A program made the position numbers and the translations under genes. This document shows, one piece after another, positions 17,145-25,406 of a stretch of DNA of 64,000 nucleotides (the stretch's first letter is position 1; the number at the start of each line of letters is the position of its first letter). The notes below the pieces were generated by a model. It made no database searches. It saw only the letters and a program-made list of their open reading frames with translations, and had not been told where the DNA came from. The stretch is from Acinetobacter bohemicus ANC 3994 (GTDB lineage Bacteria > Pseudomonadota > Gammaproteobacteria > Pseudomonadales > Moraxellaceae), in contig NZ_KB849176.1 of assembly GCF_000367925.1 (NCBI RefSeq), forward strand, positions 672,191-736,190, written 5' to 3'.

Positions 17145-18764
17145 ATGACGATTTTAAAAGAAATGAATGCGACAGATGAATTGGACTGGATTGAAATTTG
17201 TCATTTAGACGACATCACGCCAAACACAGGTGTTGGAGCAATTGTTGAAGATCAACAAATAGCCTTGTTCCGTATCGGTCATGAAAAACGTGTTTACGCC
17301 TTAAGTAACCAAGACCCATTTAGTCAAGCCTTTGTCATGTCACGCGGGATTTTGGGTGATTTACAAGGTGAACGTGTGGTGGCATCGCCTATTTACAAAC
17401 AGCATTTTAGTTTAGCCACAGGACGCTGTTTGGAAGACAAAAACCAAAAACTGTTGGTGTTTCCAAGCAAAATTGAAGAGGGGCGTGTTTTTGTTAGCCC
17501 AACCGCACAAAAAACCTATATTACCAATAATGGTACTTCGCAAGAAAAGATGAAATTGGTCTTGGTCGGGAACGGTTTAGCAGGGATGCGCTGCCTTGAA
17601 GATTTACTGGATATGGCGCCAGACCGTTATGAAGTGACCGTGATTGGTGAGGAACCTTGGGGTAACTACAACCGTATCATGCTTTCACCCGTGTTATCGG
17701 GTGATAAAAGCATTGAAGATATTATGCTGCATCCGCATGCATGGTATAGCGATAAAGGGATTCACTTTATTGCAGGTGATGCTGCGGTGAAAATTGACCG
17801 TCCACGTAAGCAAGTCTATACAGAAAAAGGCATAGTGGTCGATTATGACCGCTTGATTCTTGCCACCGGTTCTAAGCCCTTTATTCCACCGATTAAAGGT
17901 TCAGATTTAAAAGGTGTATTGAGCTTCCGTGATATTTATGACGTGAATACCATGCTGGAGTACTGTAAAAATAAGAAAAATGCAGTGGTGATTGGTGGCG
18001 GATTACTCGGGCTTGAAGCGGCTTATGGATTAAAACAACGAGGCATGAACGTCACCGTATTACATTTGATGGATCGTATTATGGACCGTCAACTGGATGC
18101 ACGAGCAAGTGCTTTGCTGAAACAAAGTATAGAAGCCAAAGGGATTCCAGTCTTGACTGAAGCCAATACTGAAGAATTGATTGGTCAAGACGGTCATGTG
18201 AGCCAACTGCGCTTAAAAGATGGCACGGTATTAGAGGCTGATTTTGTGGTTTTTGCTGTCGGGATTCGTCCAAATATGGCACTGGCACAAAGCGCGGGCT
18301 TACGTTGTAACCGTGGCGTGATGGTGAATGACACCATGCAAACCTTTGACCCGAGCATTTATGCTGTGGGTGAATGTATTGAACATCGCAATCAAACCTT
18401 TGGCTTGGTTGAACCGCTATGGGGACAAGCGTTTATTTGTGCCTCACATTTGGCTGAACATGGTAGCTTAACTTTTAAAGCACCGACCGTTCCGACCCAA
18501 CTTAAAGTCAGTGGTTGTGATGTATTTTCCGCAGGTAACTTTGAACCCGCTGATGATTATGAAGATATTATTTTGAATGATGAAAAACGTCATATTTACA
18601 AACGTATTATTATTCAACAAGATAAAGTGATTGGTGCGGTATTGTTTGGTGATACCGAAGATGGTGCATGGTATGCAGAGTTAATTGCAGATCAAACGCC
18701 TATTTCTTCAATTCGCAATAAATTGTTATTTGGTAAAGATTTTGCATTAAAACAAGCAGGTTGA
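17145..18764 (+). CDS. NirD-like domain fused to an FAD-dependent reductase
   Basis: A 539-residue fusion. Residues 1-about 118 are NirD-like (Rieske fold without Fe-S ligands): ALSNQDPFSQAFVMSRGI and VVASPIYKQHFSLATGRCLED align by eye with nitrite reductase small subunits. From about residue 137 a complete NirB/NasC-like FAD reductase follows: KLVLVGNGLAGMRCLEDL, LATGSKPFIPP, VVIGGGLLGLEAAYGL and IYAVGECIEH. No BFD cysteines follow. It probably serves as the nitrite reductase small subunit and also passes NAD(P)H electrons to the downstream nitrate reductase, which does carry a BFD domain. The dual role is inference. Confidence 0.85.
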   Translation: MTILKEMNATDELDWIEICHLDDITPNTGVGAIVEDQQIALFRIGHEKRVYALSNQDPFSQAFVMSRGILGDLQGERVVASPIYKQHFSLATGRCLEDKNQKLLVFPSKIEEGRVFVSPTAQKTYITNNGTSQEKMKLVLVGNGLAGMRCLEDLLDMAPDRYEVTVIGEEPWGNYNRIMLSPVLSGDKSIEDIMLHPHAWYSDKGIHFIAGDAAVKIDRPRKQVYTEKGIVVDYDRLILATGSKPFIPPIKGSDLKGVLSFRDIYDVNTMLEYCKNKKNAVVIGGGLLGLEAAYGLKQRGMNVTVLHLMDRIMDRQLDARASALLKQSIEAKGIPVLTEANTEELIGQDGHVSQLRLKDGTVLEADFVVFAVGIRPNMALAQSAGLRCNRGVMVNDTMQTFDPSIYAVGECIEHRNQTFGLVEPLWGQAFICASHLAEHGSLTFKAPTVPTQLKVSGCDVFSAGNFEPADDYEDIILNDEKRHIYKRIIIQQDKVIGAVLFGDTEDGAWYAELIADQTPISSIRNKLLFGKDFALKQAG

Positions 18765-18813
18765 TTATTGAGTGTCAGCCAGTGCAAGGTAATTTAATGA
18801 TGAGTTGTTTATC

Positions 18814-18920
18814 AATCTCCCCCTAATCCCTCTTTAAGAAAGAGGGGAACAATCTAAAATTAAAATTGTGATTAAATTTTAGATACTCCCTCCTTTTTAA
18901 AGGAGGGTTGGGGAGGATTA
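18814..18920. repeat. Palindromic intergenic repeat, copy 1 (MITE/REP-like)
   Basis: A roughly 107-bp element with two internal hairpins (CCCTCTTTAAGAAAGAGGG and CCCTCCTTTTTAAAGGAGGG types) and outer ends AATCTCCCCCTAAT and TTGGGGAGGATTA. The reverse complement recurs at 35406-35511 with only a few changes outside the AT-rich centre. It separates the NirD fusion from the nitrate reductase gene and may affect transcript ends or stability. It encodes no protein. Confidence 0.85.
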
Positions 18921-19041
18921 AAAAATGTGAAGCGATCGTTATGGAATAGTGGCTACGTAGGATGAATCCAATTCATGCCACTTTGAGTATCAAATATCCA
19001 TAGCTCATTTAAGTAGAAGTAAAGTAGGTGTGGGAGCATAA

Positions 19042-21822
19042 ATGAACAATATTCCCGTTGTGGAACTTGAAAGCTCCACAGAATTATTGACGAAAATGAC
19101 AAATACCACCTGTCCTTATTGTGGTGTGGGTTGCGGTGTGACTGCAACCGTACAAGAGACAGCGTTAGGTCAAAAAGTGACTGTTGAAGGGGATGTGAAC
19201 CATCCTTCGAATTACGGCAAATTGTGTATTAAAGGCAGCAATCTGGCGGATACTTTGGGCTTAGAAAGCCGTGTGCTTGAGCCGATGATGGGGCGCAAGA
19301 TAAATCGTCAGGCAGCAACTTGGGACACGGCTATTTCGAGCATTGCCAATAAATTTCAACAATGTATTGATCAATATGGTCGTGACAGCATTGCCTTTTA
19401 TGTTTCAGGTCAGTTGCTGACTGAAGATTATTATGTGGTGAATAAGTTCGTCAAAGGTTATCTCGGAACAGCCAATATCGACACCAATTCACGTCTTTGT
19501 ATGTCATCGGCAGTTGCTGCACATAAACGTGCTTTTGGCGAAGATATTGTCCCAGCAAGCTATGAAGATTTTGAACATGCTGACATGGTGGTGTTGGTGG
19601 GTTCAAATACGGCATGGTGTCATCCCGTATTGTATCAACGCATTATGAAGGCCAAAGAACAACGGGACTTGTTTGTGGTCGTGATTGATCCACGGTTTAC
19701 CAGCACCTGTGAAGCAGCAGACTTACATTTACCGATTTTACCGGGACAAGATGTCGCGTTATTTAATGGTTTGTTACAATACCTGTCGAAAAATGGTCAT
19801 GCTGATCAAGCATTTATTGCTGAGCATACCCAAGGTTTAGCGCAAGCACTGGCGCAGAGTGAAAGTGAGTCTTGCATTGAAAATGTAGCGACACGCACAG
19901 GAATTTCTGTCGAAAAATTGCAGACTTTCTATGAAAAATTTGCCAATACTTCAAAAGTGATGACGTTGTTTTCGATGGGGGTGAATCAATCTTCGCAAGG
20001 GGTCAATAAAGCCAATAGTATTACCAACTGCCATTTATTGACTGGAAAAATAGGTAAATTGGGTGCTGCACCATTTTCGATGACAGGACAACCGAATGCC
20101 ATGGGTGGGCGTGAAGTGGGTGGGCTGGCAAATATGTTGGCGGCGCATTTAGAACTGGACAATGAAAACCATCAACAATTGGTGCAAAACTTTTGGCACA
20201 GTCCGCATATTGCCAAGCAAGCTGGCTTTAAAGCAGTTGATTTATTTCATGCGGTTGAAAGTGGCAAAATTAAAGCCATTTGGATTATGGCAACCAACCC
20301 TGTGGTCAGTTTACCCGATGCTGATCAAGTAAAACGTGCTTTAGAGCAATGTGAATTTGTGGTGGTTTCTGATATTTGTATCGATACCGACACCACGCAA
20401 TATGCTGATGTGTTATTACCTGCACTAGGTTGGGGCGAAAAAGAGGGTACAGTCACCAATTCTGAGCGTCGCATTTCCAGACAACGTGCCTTTTTAGCGC
20501 AGCCAAGTGAGGCAAAGGCGGACTGGTGGGCCATTAGTCAGGTGGCAAAAAAATTAGGGTTTGATGGTTTTGATTTTAAAAATAGCCATGACATTTTCTT
20601 AGAGCATGCACGATTATCATCAGATCAAAATTCAGATCTAGCGCAGCGCAGTGAAACACCGAACTTTCGTTATTTTAATTTAAACGGTTTAACGGATTTA
20701 ACCGTAAGTGAATATGACGAACTGAAACCTGTGCAATGGCCAGTATGGACTAAACAGCAGCCAGAGGGCGCGGTGGCACGACTGTATGCTCAGGGGCAAT
20801 TTAGCCATGCTGATGCTAAAGCCAAATTTATTGCCATTACCGCAATCAATCCCGTCAATTCAGTGTGCAAAGAATTTCCTTTGGTTTTAAATACGGGACG
20901 GATTCGTGACCAATGGCACACCATGAGCCGTACTGGTTTATCTGCCAATTTAAGTACCCATCGTGCAGAGCCGTATTGTGAAATTCATCCACAAGATGCG
21001 TTGAAATATGGCGTTAAAGATGGTGAATTGGTTGAAGTGAAATCGAAATGGGGCAATTGTGTATTACGTGCGATGGTCAGTGATGATATTCGCCGTGGAC
21101 AAGTCTTTGCACCGATTCACTGGAATGACCAAGTGGCGTCCGATGCCCGTATTGGCAAAGTGGTGAATCCTGTGGTCGATGCCATTTCAGGTGAACCTGA
21201 GTTTAAACATACGCCGGTGATCATCCATCCATTTTATAGCCAATGGCAAGGCGTGTTTTATGTGCGTCAAGGCTTTGAAAAAATTGTGCAATCTTCAATT
21301 GAAGACACCGTGTGGTGGACTAAAATTATGACTGCCAAAGCCACGCGATATGAAGTGGCGGATCGTAAAAAATTCACCCAAACCACTGAACATTTAAAAG
21401 AACTCTTACCGTTTCAGGATGAAAGTTTTGAATGGCTCAATATTGAAGACCAAACTGCGCATATCAGTCATAGTGTGGTACTGAAAGATGGTCATTTGAT
21501 TGCAAGTTTATATATTGCACCTAAAGCGTTATTGCCAGATCGTGATTGGGTCGCAAGTCTGTTTAAACGTGAACGATTAAGTGCCATACACCGTAAAGCC
21601 TTGCTTGCAGGACAGCCGATGTCGATGGCCAATAATGAAGGGCCATTGGTCTGTAGTTGTTTTAAAGTCGGTAAAAACCGCATTATTGAAACCATTAAAA
21701 GCAAAAATATCACGGATGAGAAGCAAGTCACAGCATGTTTAAAAGCGGGGGGCAATTGTGGTTCGTGTTTACCTGAAATTCGTGGCTTGATCAAAGCCTG
21801 TCAAATGGAGGCGGTTGAATGA
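19042..21822 (+). CDS. nasA: Assimilatory nitrate reductase, catalytic subunit
   Basis: A 926-residue molybdopterin oxidoreductase. The N-terminal [4Fe-4S] site is CPYCGVGC (Cys24, 27, 31) plus the later GKLCIKG. Mo-bisMGD binding follows, with FSMGVNQSSQGVNKANSI and TGQPNAMGGREVGGL. The last 70 residues are a BFD-like [2Fe-2S] domain (CSCFKVG, then CLKAGGNCGSCLPE), which accepts electrons from a flavoprotein. It reduces nitrate to nitrite in the cytoplasm; no Tat signal is present. GGGAG lies 5 bp before ATG 19042. The stop overlaps the mobA start. The upstream NirD-FAD fusion is the likely electron donor. Confidence 0.95.
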   Translation: MNNIPVVELESSTELLTKMTNTTCPYCGVGCGVTATVQETALGQKVTVEGDVNHPSNYGKLCIKGSNLADTLGLESRVLEPMMGRKINRQAATWDTAISSIANKFQQCIDQYGRDSIAFYVSGQLLTEDYYVVNKFVKGYLGTANIDTNSRLCMSSAVAAHKRAFGEDIVPASYEDFEHADMVVLVGSNTAWCHPVLYQRIMKAKEQRDLFVVVIDPRFTSTCEAADLHLPILPGQDVALFNGLLQYLSKNGHADQAFIAEHTQGLAQALAQSESESCIENVATRTGISVEKLQTFYEKFANTSKVMTLFSMGVNQSSQGVNKANSITNCHLLTGKIGKLGAAPFSMTGQPNAMGGREVGGLANMLAAHLELDNENHQQLVQNFWHSPHIAKQAGFKAVDLFHAVESGKIKAIWIMATNPVVSLPDADQVKRALEQCEFVVVSDICIDTDTTQYADVLLPALGWGEKEGTVTNSERRISRQRAFLAQPSEAKADWWAISQVAKKLGFDGFDFKNSHDIFLEHARLSSDQNSDLAQRSETPNFRYFNLNGLTDLTVSEYDELKPVQWPVWTKQQPEGAVARLYAQGQFSHADAKAKFIAITAINPVNSVCKEFPLVLNTGRIRDQWHTMSRTGLSANLSTHRAEPYCEIHPQDALKYGVKDGELVEVKSKWGNCVLRAMVSDDIRRGQVFAPIHWNDQVASDARIGKVVNPVVDAISGEPEFKHTPVIIHPFYSQWQGVFYVRQGFEKIVQSSIEDTVWWTKIMTAKATRYEVADRKKFTQTTEHLKELLPFQDESFEWLNIEDQTAHISHSVVLKDGHLIASLYIAPKALLPDRDWVASLFKRERLSAIHRKALLAGQPMSMANNEGPLVCSCFKVGKNRIIETIKSKNITDEKQVTACLKAGGNCGSCLPEIRGLIKACQMEAVE

Positions 21823-22445
21823 AAAATAGCGTTAAAAATTCAATTTATCCCGATACGGACTTGGTGATTTTGGCGGGCGGACAGGCACGGCGGATGAATG
21901 GTCTGAATAAGTTACTACAGAAATTTGATGATCAAATTCAGCTAATCAAAATTCATCAACAGCTTAAATCTGATGTTGCACAAGTATGGATCAACAGCCA
22001 TCGGGATGATTCAATTTATCAAAAAATAATTCCCAGTATTCATTGTTATCAGGATGATGAACAGGGTTTTTTAGGTCCACTAATGGGAATGAAAAGTGCA
22101 TGGTCGCATGTACAGGCAGACTATGTGCTGTTTGTACCCTGCGATGTGACCTACATTCCCCCAAAAGTCATTTTGAAATTGCATCTGGCTTTGGCTAAAA
22201 ATAGTTTGGCAGAAGTGGCTTATGTAGAAATGAATGGCACAGCACTGTACCCATTTTGCTTGGTTAAGCGCAGCAGTTTAGCCAGCTTTACCCATCACCT
22301 TGAGCAAAAACAGCGCAGTTTGAAGCACTGTTTTGCAGATTTGCACGCTCAAGTGGCACATTTTACCAATCATGCCTTATTTTTTCACAGTATTAACTCG
22401 CCAGATGAGTTACAACAGCATCAACAGATTAAATTTCTGCATTAA
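21819..22445 (+). CDS. mobA: Molybdenum cofactor guanylyltransferase MobA
   Basis: A 208-residue nucleotidyltransferase. The N-terminal LVILAGGQARRMNGLNKLL is the MobA GTP-binding signature (usually LAGG-x3-RMGG-x-DK; here RMNG-x-NK, slightly changed). GFLGPLMGMKSA and VLFVPCDVTYIPP complete the active site. It attaches GMP to molybdopterin to make the bis-MGD cofactor needed by the nitrate reductase encoded just upstream. The ATGA overlap with that gene indicates translational coupling. Confidence 0.9.
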   Translation: MKNSVKNSIYPDTDLVILAGGQARRMNGLNKLLQKFDDQIQLIKIHQQLKSDVAQVWINSHRDDSIYQKIIPSIHCYQDDEQGFLGPLMGMKSAWSHVQADYVLFVPCDVTYIPPKVILKLHLALAKNSLAEVAYVEMNGTALYPFCLVKRSSLASFTHHLEQKQRSLKHCFADLHAQVAHFTNHALFFHSINSPDELQQHQQIKFLH

Positions 22446-22474
22446 AGTTTAATATTTCACCTTTAGCACAAAGT

Positions 22475-22490
22475 TGGAACACTTATTGCA
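22475..22490 (+). promoter_or_regulatory. Sigma-54 type promoter ahead of moaA
   Basis: TGGAAC-ACTTA-TTGCA has GG at 22476-22477 and GC at 22488-22489, exactly 10 bases apart, and differs from TGGCAC-N5-TTGCA at one consensus base. Transcription would start near 22501. An inverted repeat TGCACA-N5-TGTGCA (22528-22544) lies in the resulting leader. Confidence 0.6.
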
Positions 22491-22527
22491 ATTCTAATAA
22501 TAACAAGATTGGGCGATTCAAAGCTTG

Positions 22528-22544
22528 TGCACACTATATGTGCA
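22528..22544 (+). repeat. Inverted repeat in the moaA leader
   Basis: TGCACA (22528-22533) and TGTGCA (22539-22544) with a 5-nt spacer, between the predicted start site and moaA. It may be an operator or a small hairpin. The leader is too short and lacks the conserved core for a Moco riboswitch. Confidence 0.4.
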
Positions 22545-22578
22545 GTGACCACAAAATGCCTGAAGATGGATATTCAAC

Positions 22579-23631
22579 ATGAATATGATGACAGAACTTA
22601 AAAGCAATGCATTATTTGTCGATCAATTTGGTCGTGGTAAGCGCAAACTGCGCATTTCAGTGACGGATCGCTGTAATTTTAAGTGTGTCTATTGTATGCC
22701 TGAACATCCAGAATGGATGAAAAAACACGACTTACTCAGCTTCGAGGAACTCTATCAATTTTGTGACTTTATGGTGCGCCGTGGTATTGAATTTATTCGT
22801 ATTACTGGTGGCGAGCCACTCATGCGTCAGGGCGTGGTACATTTTGTTGCACAACTGCAAAACTTAAAAAAGCTTGGGTTAAAACGTATTTCCATGACCA
22901 GCAATGCACATTATTTAAAAAAATATGCCCATGATTTAAAACGTGCAGGATTGGATGATCTGAATATCAGCTTAGACAGTTTGGATGCGACTCAATTTAA
23001 ACAACTGACTCAAAAAGATTTGGCACCTGTACTCGATGGAATTCGGGCGGCTCAAGCGGTAGGGTTGCCAATAAAAATTAATAGCGTATTAATGAGCGGT
23101 ATAAATGATAATCAAATTTTGCCTTTGGCACGTTGGTCAGTTCAGCAGCAAATTATCTTACGTTTTATTGAATTTATGCCACTGGATGGGGATCGAAAAT
23201 GGTCGACTGAACATGTGGTCAGTGAGCAACACATTTTAAAAACTTTAGCCACTGAATTTGCAGTGACCACGCAAGCGCATGATTCAGCTCAGGCAACTTC
23301 AAATCCAGCCAGACAATATCTGATTAATGAACATCCGATTGGCATTATTTCCACCATTACCAATTCATTTTGCGGAACGTGTGATCGGGTCCGCTTAACC
23401 GCACAGGGTGAGTTTTATAATTGTTTATTTGCTCCTCAAGGTTTGAATCTTAAAGCTGAAATTAAAGCATTCGCTTCATCGGAACCTTTGAGTGAGGTGA
23501 GTTTAAATGGTGCTTTATCTGGCTATATCTGGAACAAAGAACAAGGTTTTCACGCCATAGAACAGCGCTTGAACAGTCAAAGCTTAGTTAAAAGCAGTCG
23601 AAAAATCAGCATGCATATGCTTGGAGGTTAA
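22579..23631 (+). CDS. moaA: GTP 3',8-cyclase MoaA
   Basis: A 350-residue radical SAM enzyme. CNFKCVYC is the CX3CX2C SAM cluster and the second cluster is seen as CGTCDRVRLTAQGEFYNC. TGGEPLMR is the SAM-binding GGEP motif. The protein ends in GG, as MoaA must for activity. It carries out the first step of molybdopterin synthesis, from GTP to 3',8-cyclo-GTP, with MoaC completing the step. It starts the moa block after a sigma-54 type promoter and is followed after 1 bp by moaD. Confidence 0.95.
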   Translation: MNMMTELKSNALFVDQFGRGKRKLRISVTDRCNFKCVYCMPEHPEWMKKHDLLSFEELYQFCDFMVRRGIEFIRITGGEPLMRQGVVHFVAQLQNLKKLGLKRISMTSNAHYLKKYAHDLKRAGLDDLNISLDSLDATQFKQLTQKDLAPVLDGIRAAQAVGLPIKINSVLMSGINDNQILPLARWSVQQQIILRFIEFMPLDGDRKWSTEHVVSEQHILKTLATEFAVTTQAHDSAQATSNPARQYLINEHPIGIISTITNSFCGTCDRVRLTAQGEFYNCLFAPQGLNLKAEIKAFASSEPLSEVSLNGALSGYIWNKEQGFHAIEQRLNSQSLVKSSRKISMHMLGG

Positions 23632-23632
23632 G

Positions 23633-23884
23633 ATGTCACAGATCAAAATTAAAATTGAAGCCTTTGGTGCAGTAGAGCGACAGTTACCGCAAAATTTAGA
23701 AATCATATGCAGTCTCAACAGCACAATTACGGATGTCTTGGCTCAAGTTGGGCAAGCCTATCCAGCGGCTTTTGCCATGATCGAACGCTGTGCCTGTGCC
23801 GTGGGTGAGGACATTATTTCACGTCAAACTCAGCTTAATTCGGACAGTACTTTGGTGCTCCTTTCGCCCGTGGCCGGAGGTTAA
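23633..23884 (+). CDS. moaD: Molybdopterin synthase small subunit MoaD
   Basis: An 83-residue ubiquitin-like protein starting at ATG 23633, one base after the moaA stop; GGAGG at 23624-23628 overlaps the end of moaA. The C-terminus LLSPVAGG ends in the Gly-Gly that is thiocarboxylated. With MoaE it forms molybdopterin synthase. The four-base spacing to moaE indicates coupled translation. No moeB, the adenylating enzyme for MoaD, is in this window. Confidence 0.93.
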   Translation: MSQIKIKIEAFGAVERQLPQNLEIICSLNSTITDVLAQVGQAYPAAFAMIERCACAVGEDIISRQTQLNSDSTLVLLSPVAGG

Positions 23885-23887
23885 AAA

Positions 23888-24427
23888 ATGGACTTATTGA
23901 AATATTTTTCACGGATTCAAGACACCGCTTTAACGCTAGAAAGCTTTGATCAGATTCAGCATTTTCCTGAATGTGGTGGGATTGGTGTTTTTATTGGTAC
24001 GGTACGTAATCATCATGAAGGTAAAGCGGTTAAGGCGCTGAAATATACCGCTTATGCACCGGTGTCGGAAAAAATGATTCGCCAAATAGAGCAGGAAATT
24101 CAAGCCAAATATAATGTGTCCTATGTACGGGTGATTCACCGGATTGGCGCTTTAGACATTGGTGAAAAAGCCATTATTGCGATTGCGTATGCAGCCCATC
24201 GCCGTGAAGCCTTTGCCGCTTGTGAAGAAGCGGTAGAACGGGTTAAACATGAAGTTCCTGTTTGGAAAGAGGAATTTTATATGGATGGCAGTAGCCAGTA
24301 TGTGGAAGGCTGTTGTATTCGTAAAGATGAAGTAGACCATAGCTCCGCATCTCAGCATTCCTTGCAACATTCTTTACACACGATACAGCAATCTGAATAT
24401 GAAGATCATCTGTATTGTCATCATTAA
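23888..24427 (+). CDS. moaE: Molybdopterin synthase catalytic subunit MoaE
   Basis: A 179-residue protein. GGIGVFIGTVRNHHEGK, the YTAYAPVSEKM segment and RVKHEVPVWKEEFY with catalytic lysines match MoaE. The final 35 residues (from about EVDHSSASQHS) are a His/Ser/Gln-rich extension beyond the usual 150-residue length, with no recognisable fold. It transfers sulfur from MoaD to precursor Z to form the dithiolene. Confidence 0.93.
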   Translation: MDLLKYFSRIQDTALTLESFDQIQHFPECGGIGVFIGTVRNHHEGKAVKALKYTAYAPVSEKMIRQIEQEIQAKYNVSYVRVIHRIGALDIGEKAIIAIAYAAHRREAFAACEEAVERVKHEVPVWKEEFYMDGSSQYVEGCCIRKDEVDHSSASQHSLQHSLHTIQQSEYEDHLYCHH

Positions 24428-24482
24428 ATTGAAAATGATTGATTGAACACATTAAAACCAAATTCAAGCACAGGAATACACA

Positions 24483-25406
24483 ATGAAAAATGTAGGGATG
24501 AAAGCAGAAAGCTACCGAACAGCGGTGGCAACTGGAATTCTGCATGCACCGCCACATTGCATTGAGTTATTACGCAATGGTAATACTGAAAAAGGCGATG
24601 CACTTAAAACTGCACGGATTGCGGGAATTCTAGCGGCAAAACGTACCGATGAGCTGATTCCACTGTGTCATCCATTGCCGATTTACCGTGCCGATGTGGA
24701 CTTTGAACTTTTTGAAAATTATGTCGAAATTATTGCCACGGTAGAAACCATTGGGCCGACTGGCGTAGAAATGGAAGCATTGACTGCGGTCAGTCTGGCA
24801 GGTTTAACGCTTTATGACATGTTAAAACCGCATTGTGAACCTGAAGATTTATCTTTGGATCAATGTAAATTACAAAAGAAAAAAGGGGGCAAGTCACACT
24901 TTACTCGTGCATTAAAAGAAAGCCTGTCTGCCTCTATTATTGTGCTATCCGATACTGTGGCAGCAGGCAAAAAACCAGATACAGCCGGGCAAAATGTCTT
25001 AGAAATTTTACAAGAAGCCAATTTTTCAAATATTGCTTACCAAGTGATTGCAGACAGTCCTGAACAATTATTGGCGTTGATTGAACAGCAAAAAAATCAT
25101 TATCCTTTAATTTTAACTGTGGGTGGCACAGGTTTAGGGCCTAAAGACTTAACCGTAGAAACCATTCAGCCTTTATTAAAACGTGAAATTCCGGGCTTGA
25201 TGGAAGCTTCACGTAGTTTCGGACAAAAACGGACACCTTATGCCGCTTTAAGTCGTGGGGTGGCGGGTTATATCGACCATAGCTTGGTGATGACGTTACC
25301 GGGCAGTCGCCAAGGTGCGCAAGAATCCTTGATTGCGATCCTTCCAGCCTTGGTACATTTATTTGATGTGCAAAAAAATATTCCGCATCAAGGTGGCTAT
25401 CAATGA
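24483..25406 (+). CDS. moaCB: MoaC-MoaB fusion
   Basis: A 307-residue bifunctional protein. Residues 1-about 145 are MoaC, cyclic pyranopterin monophosphate synthase, with LIPLCHPLPI and GPTGVEMEALTAVSLAGLTLYDM. Residues about 150-307 are MoaB/Mog-like: IIVLSDTVAAGKKPDTAG, then TVGGTGLGPKDLT and LPGSRQGAQESL. MoaC makes cPMP after MoaA; MoaB-like domains adenylylate molybdopterin or act as the Mog adenylyltransferase. Fusions of this kind are known in proteobacteria. Its stop overlaps the moeA start (ATGA). Confidence 0.92.
   Translation: MKNVGMKAESYRTAVATGILHAPPHCIELLRNGNTEKGDALKTARIAGILAAKRTDELIPLCHPLPIYRADVDFELFENYVEIIATVETIGPTGVEMEALTAVSLAGLTLYDMLKPHCEPEDLSLDQCKLQKKKGGKSHFTRALKESLSASIIVLSDTVAAGKKPDTAGQNVLEILQEANFSNIAYQVIADSPEQLLALIEQQKNHYPLILTVGGTGLGPKDLTVETIQPLLKREIPGLMEASRSFGQKRTPYAALSRGVAGYIDHSLVMTLPGSRQGAQESLIAILPALVHLFDVQKNIPHQGGYQ

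Noticed and set aside
22446..22578. Moco riboswitch ahead of moaA
   Set aside because: The leader is too short after the predicted start and lacks the expected multi-stem core; only a short inverted repeat is present.
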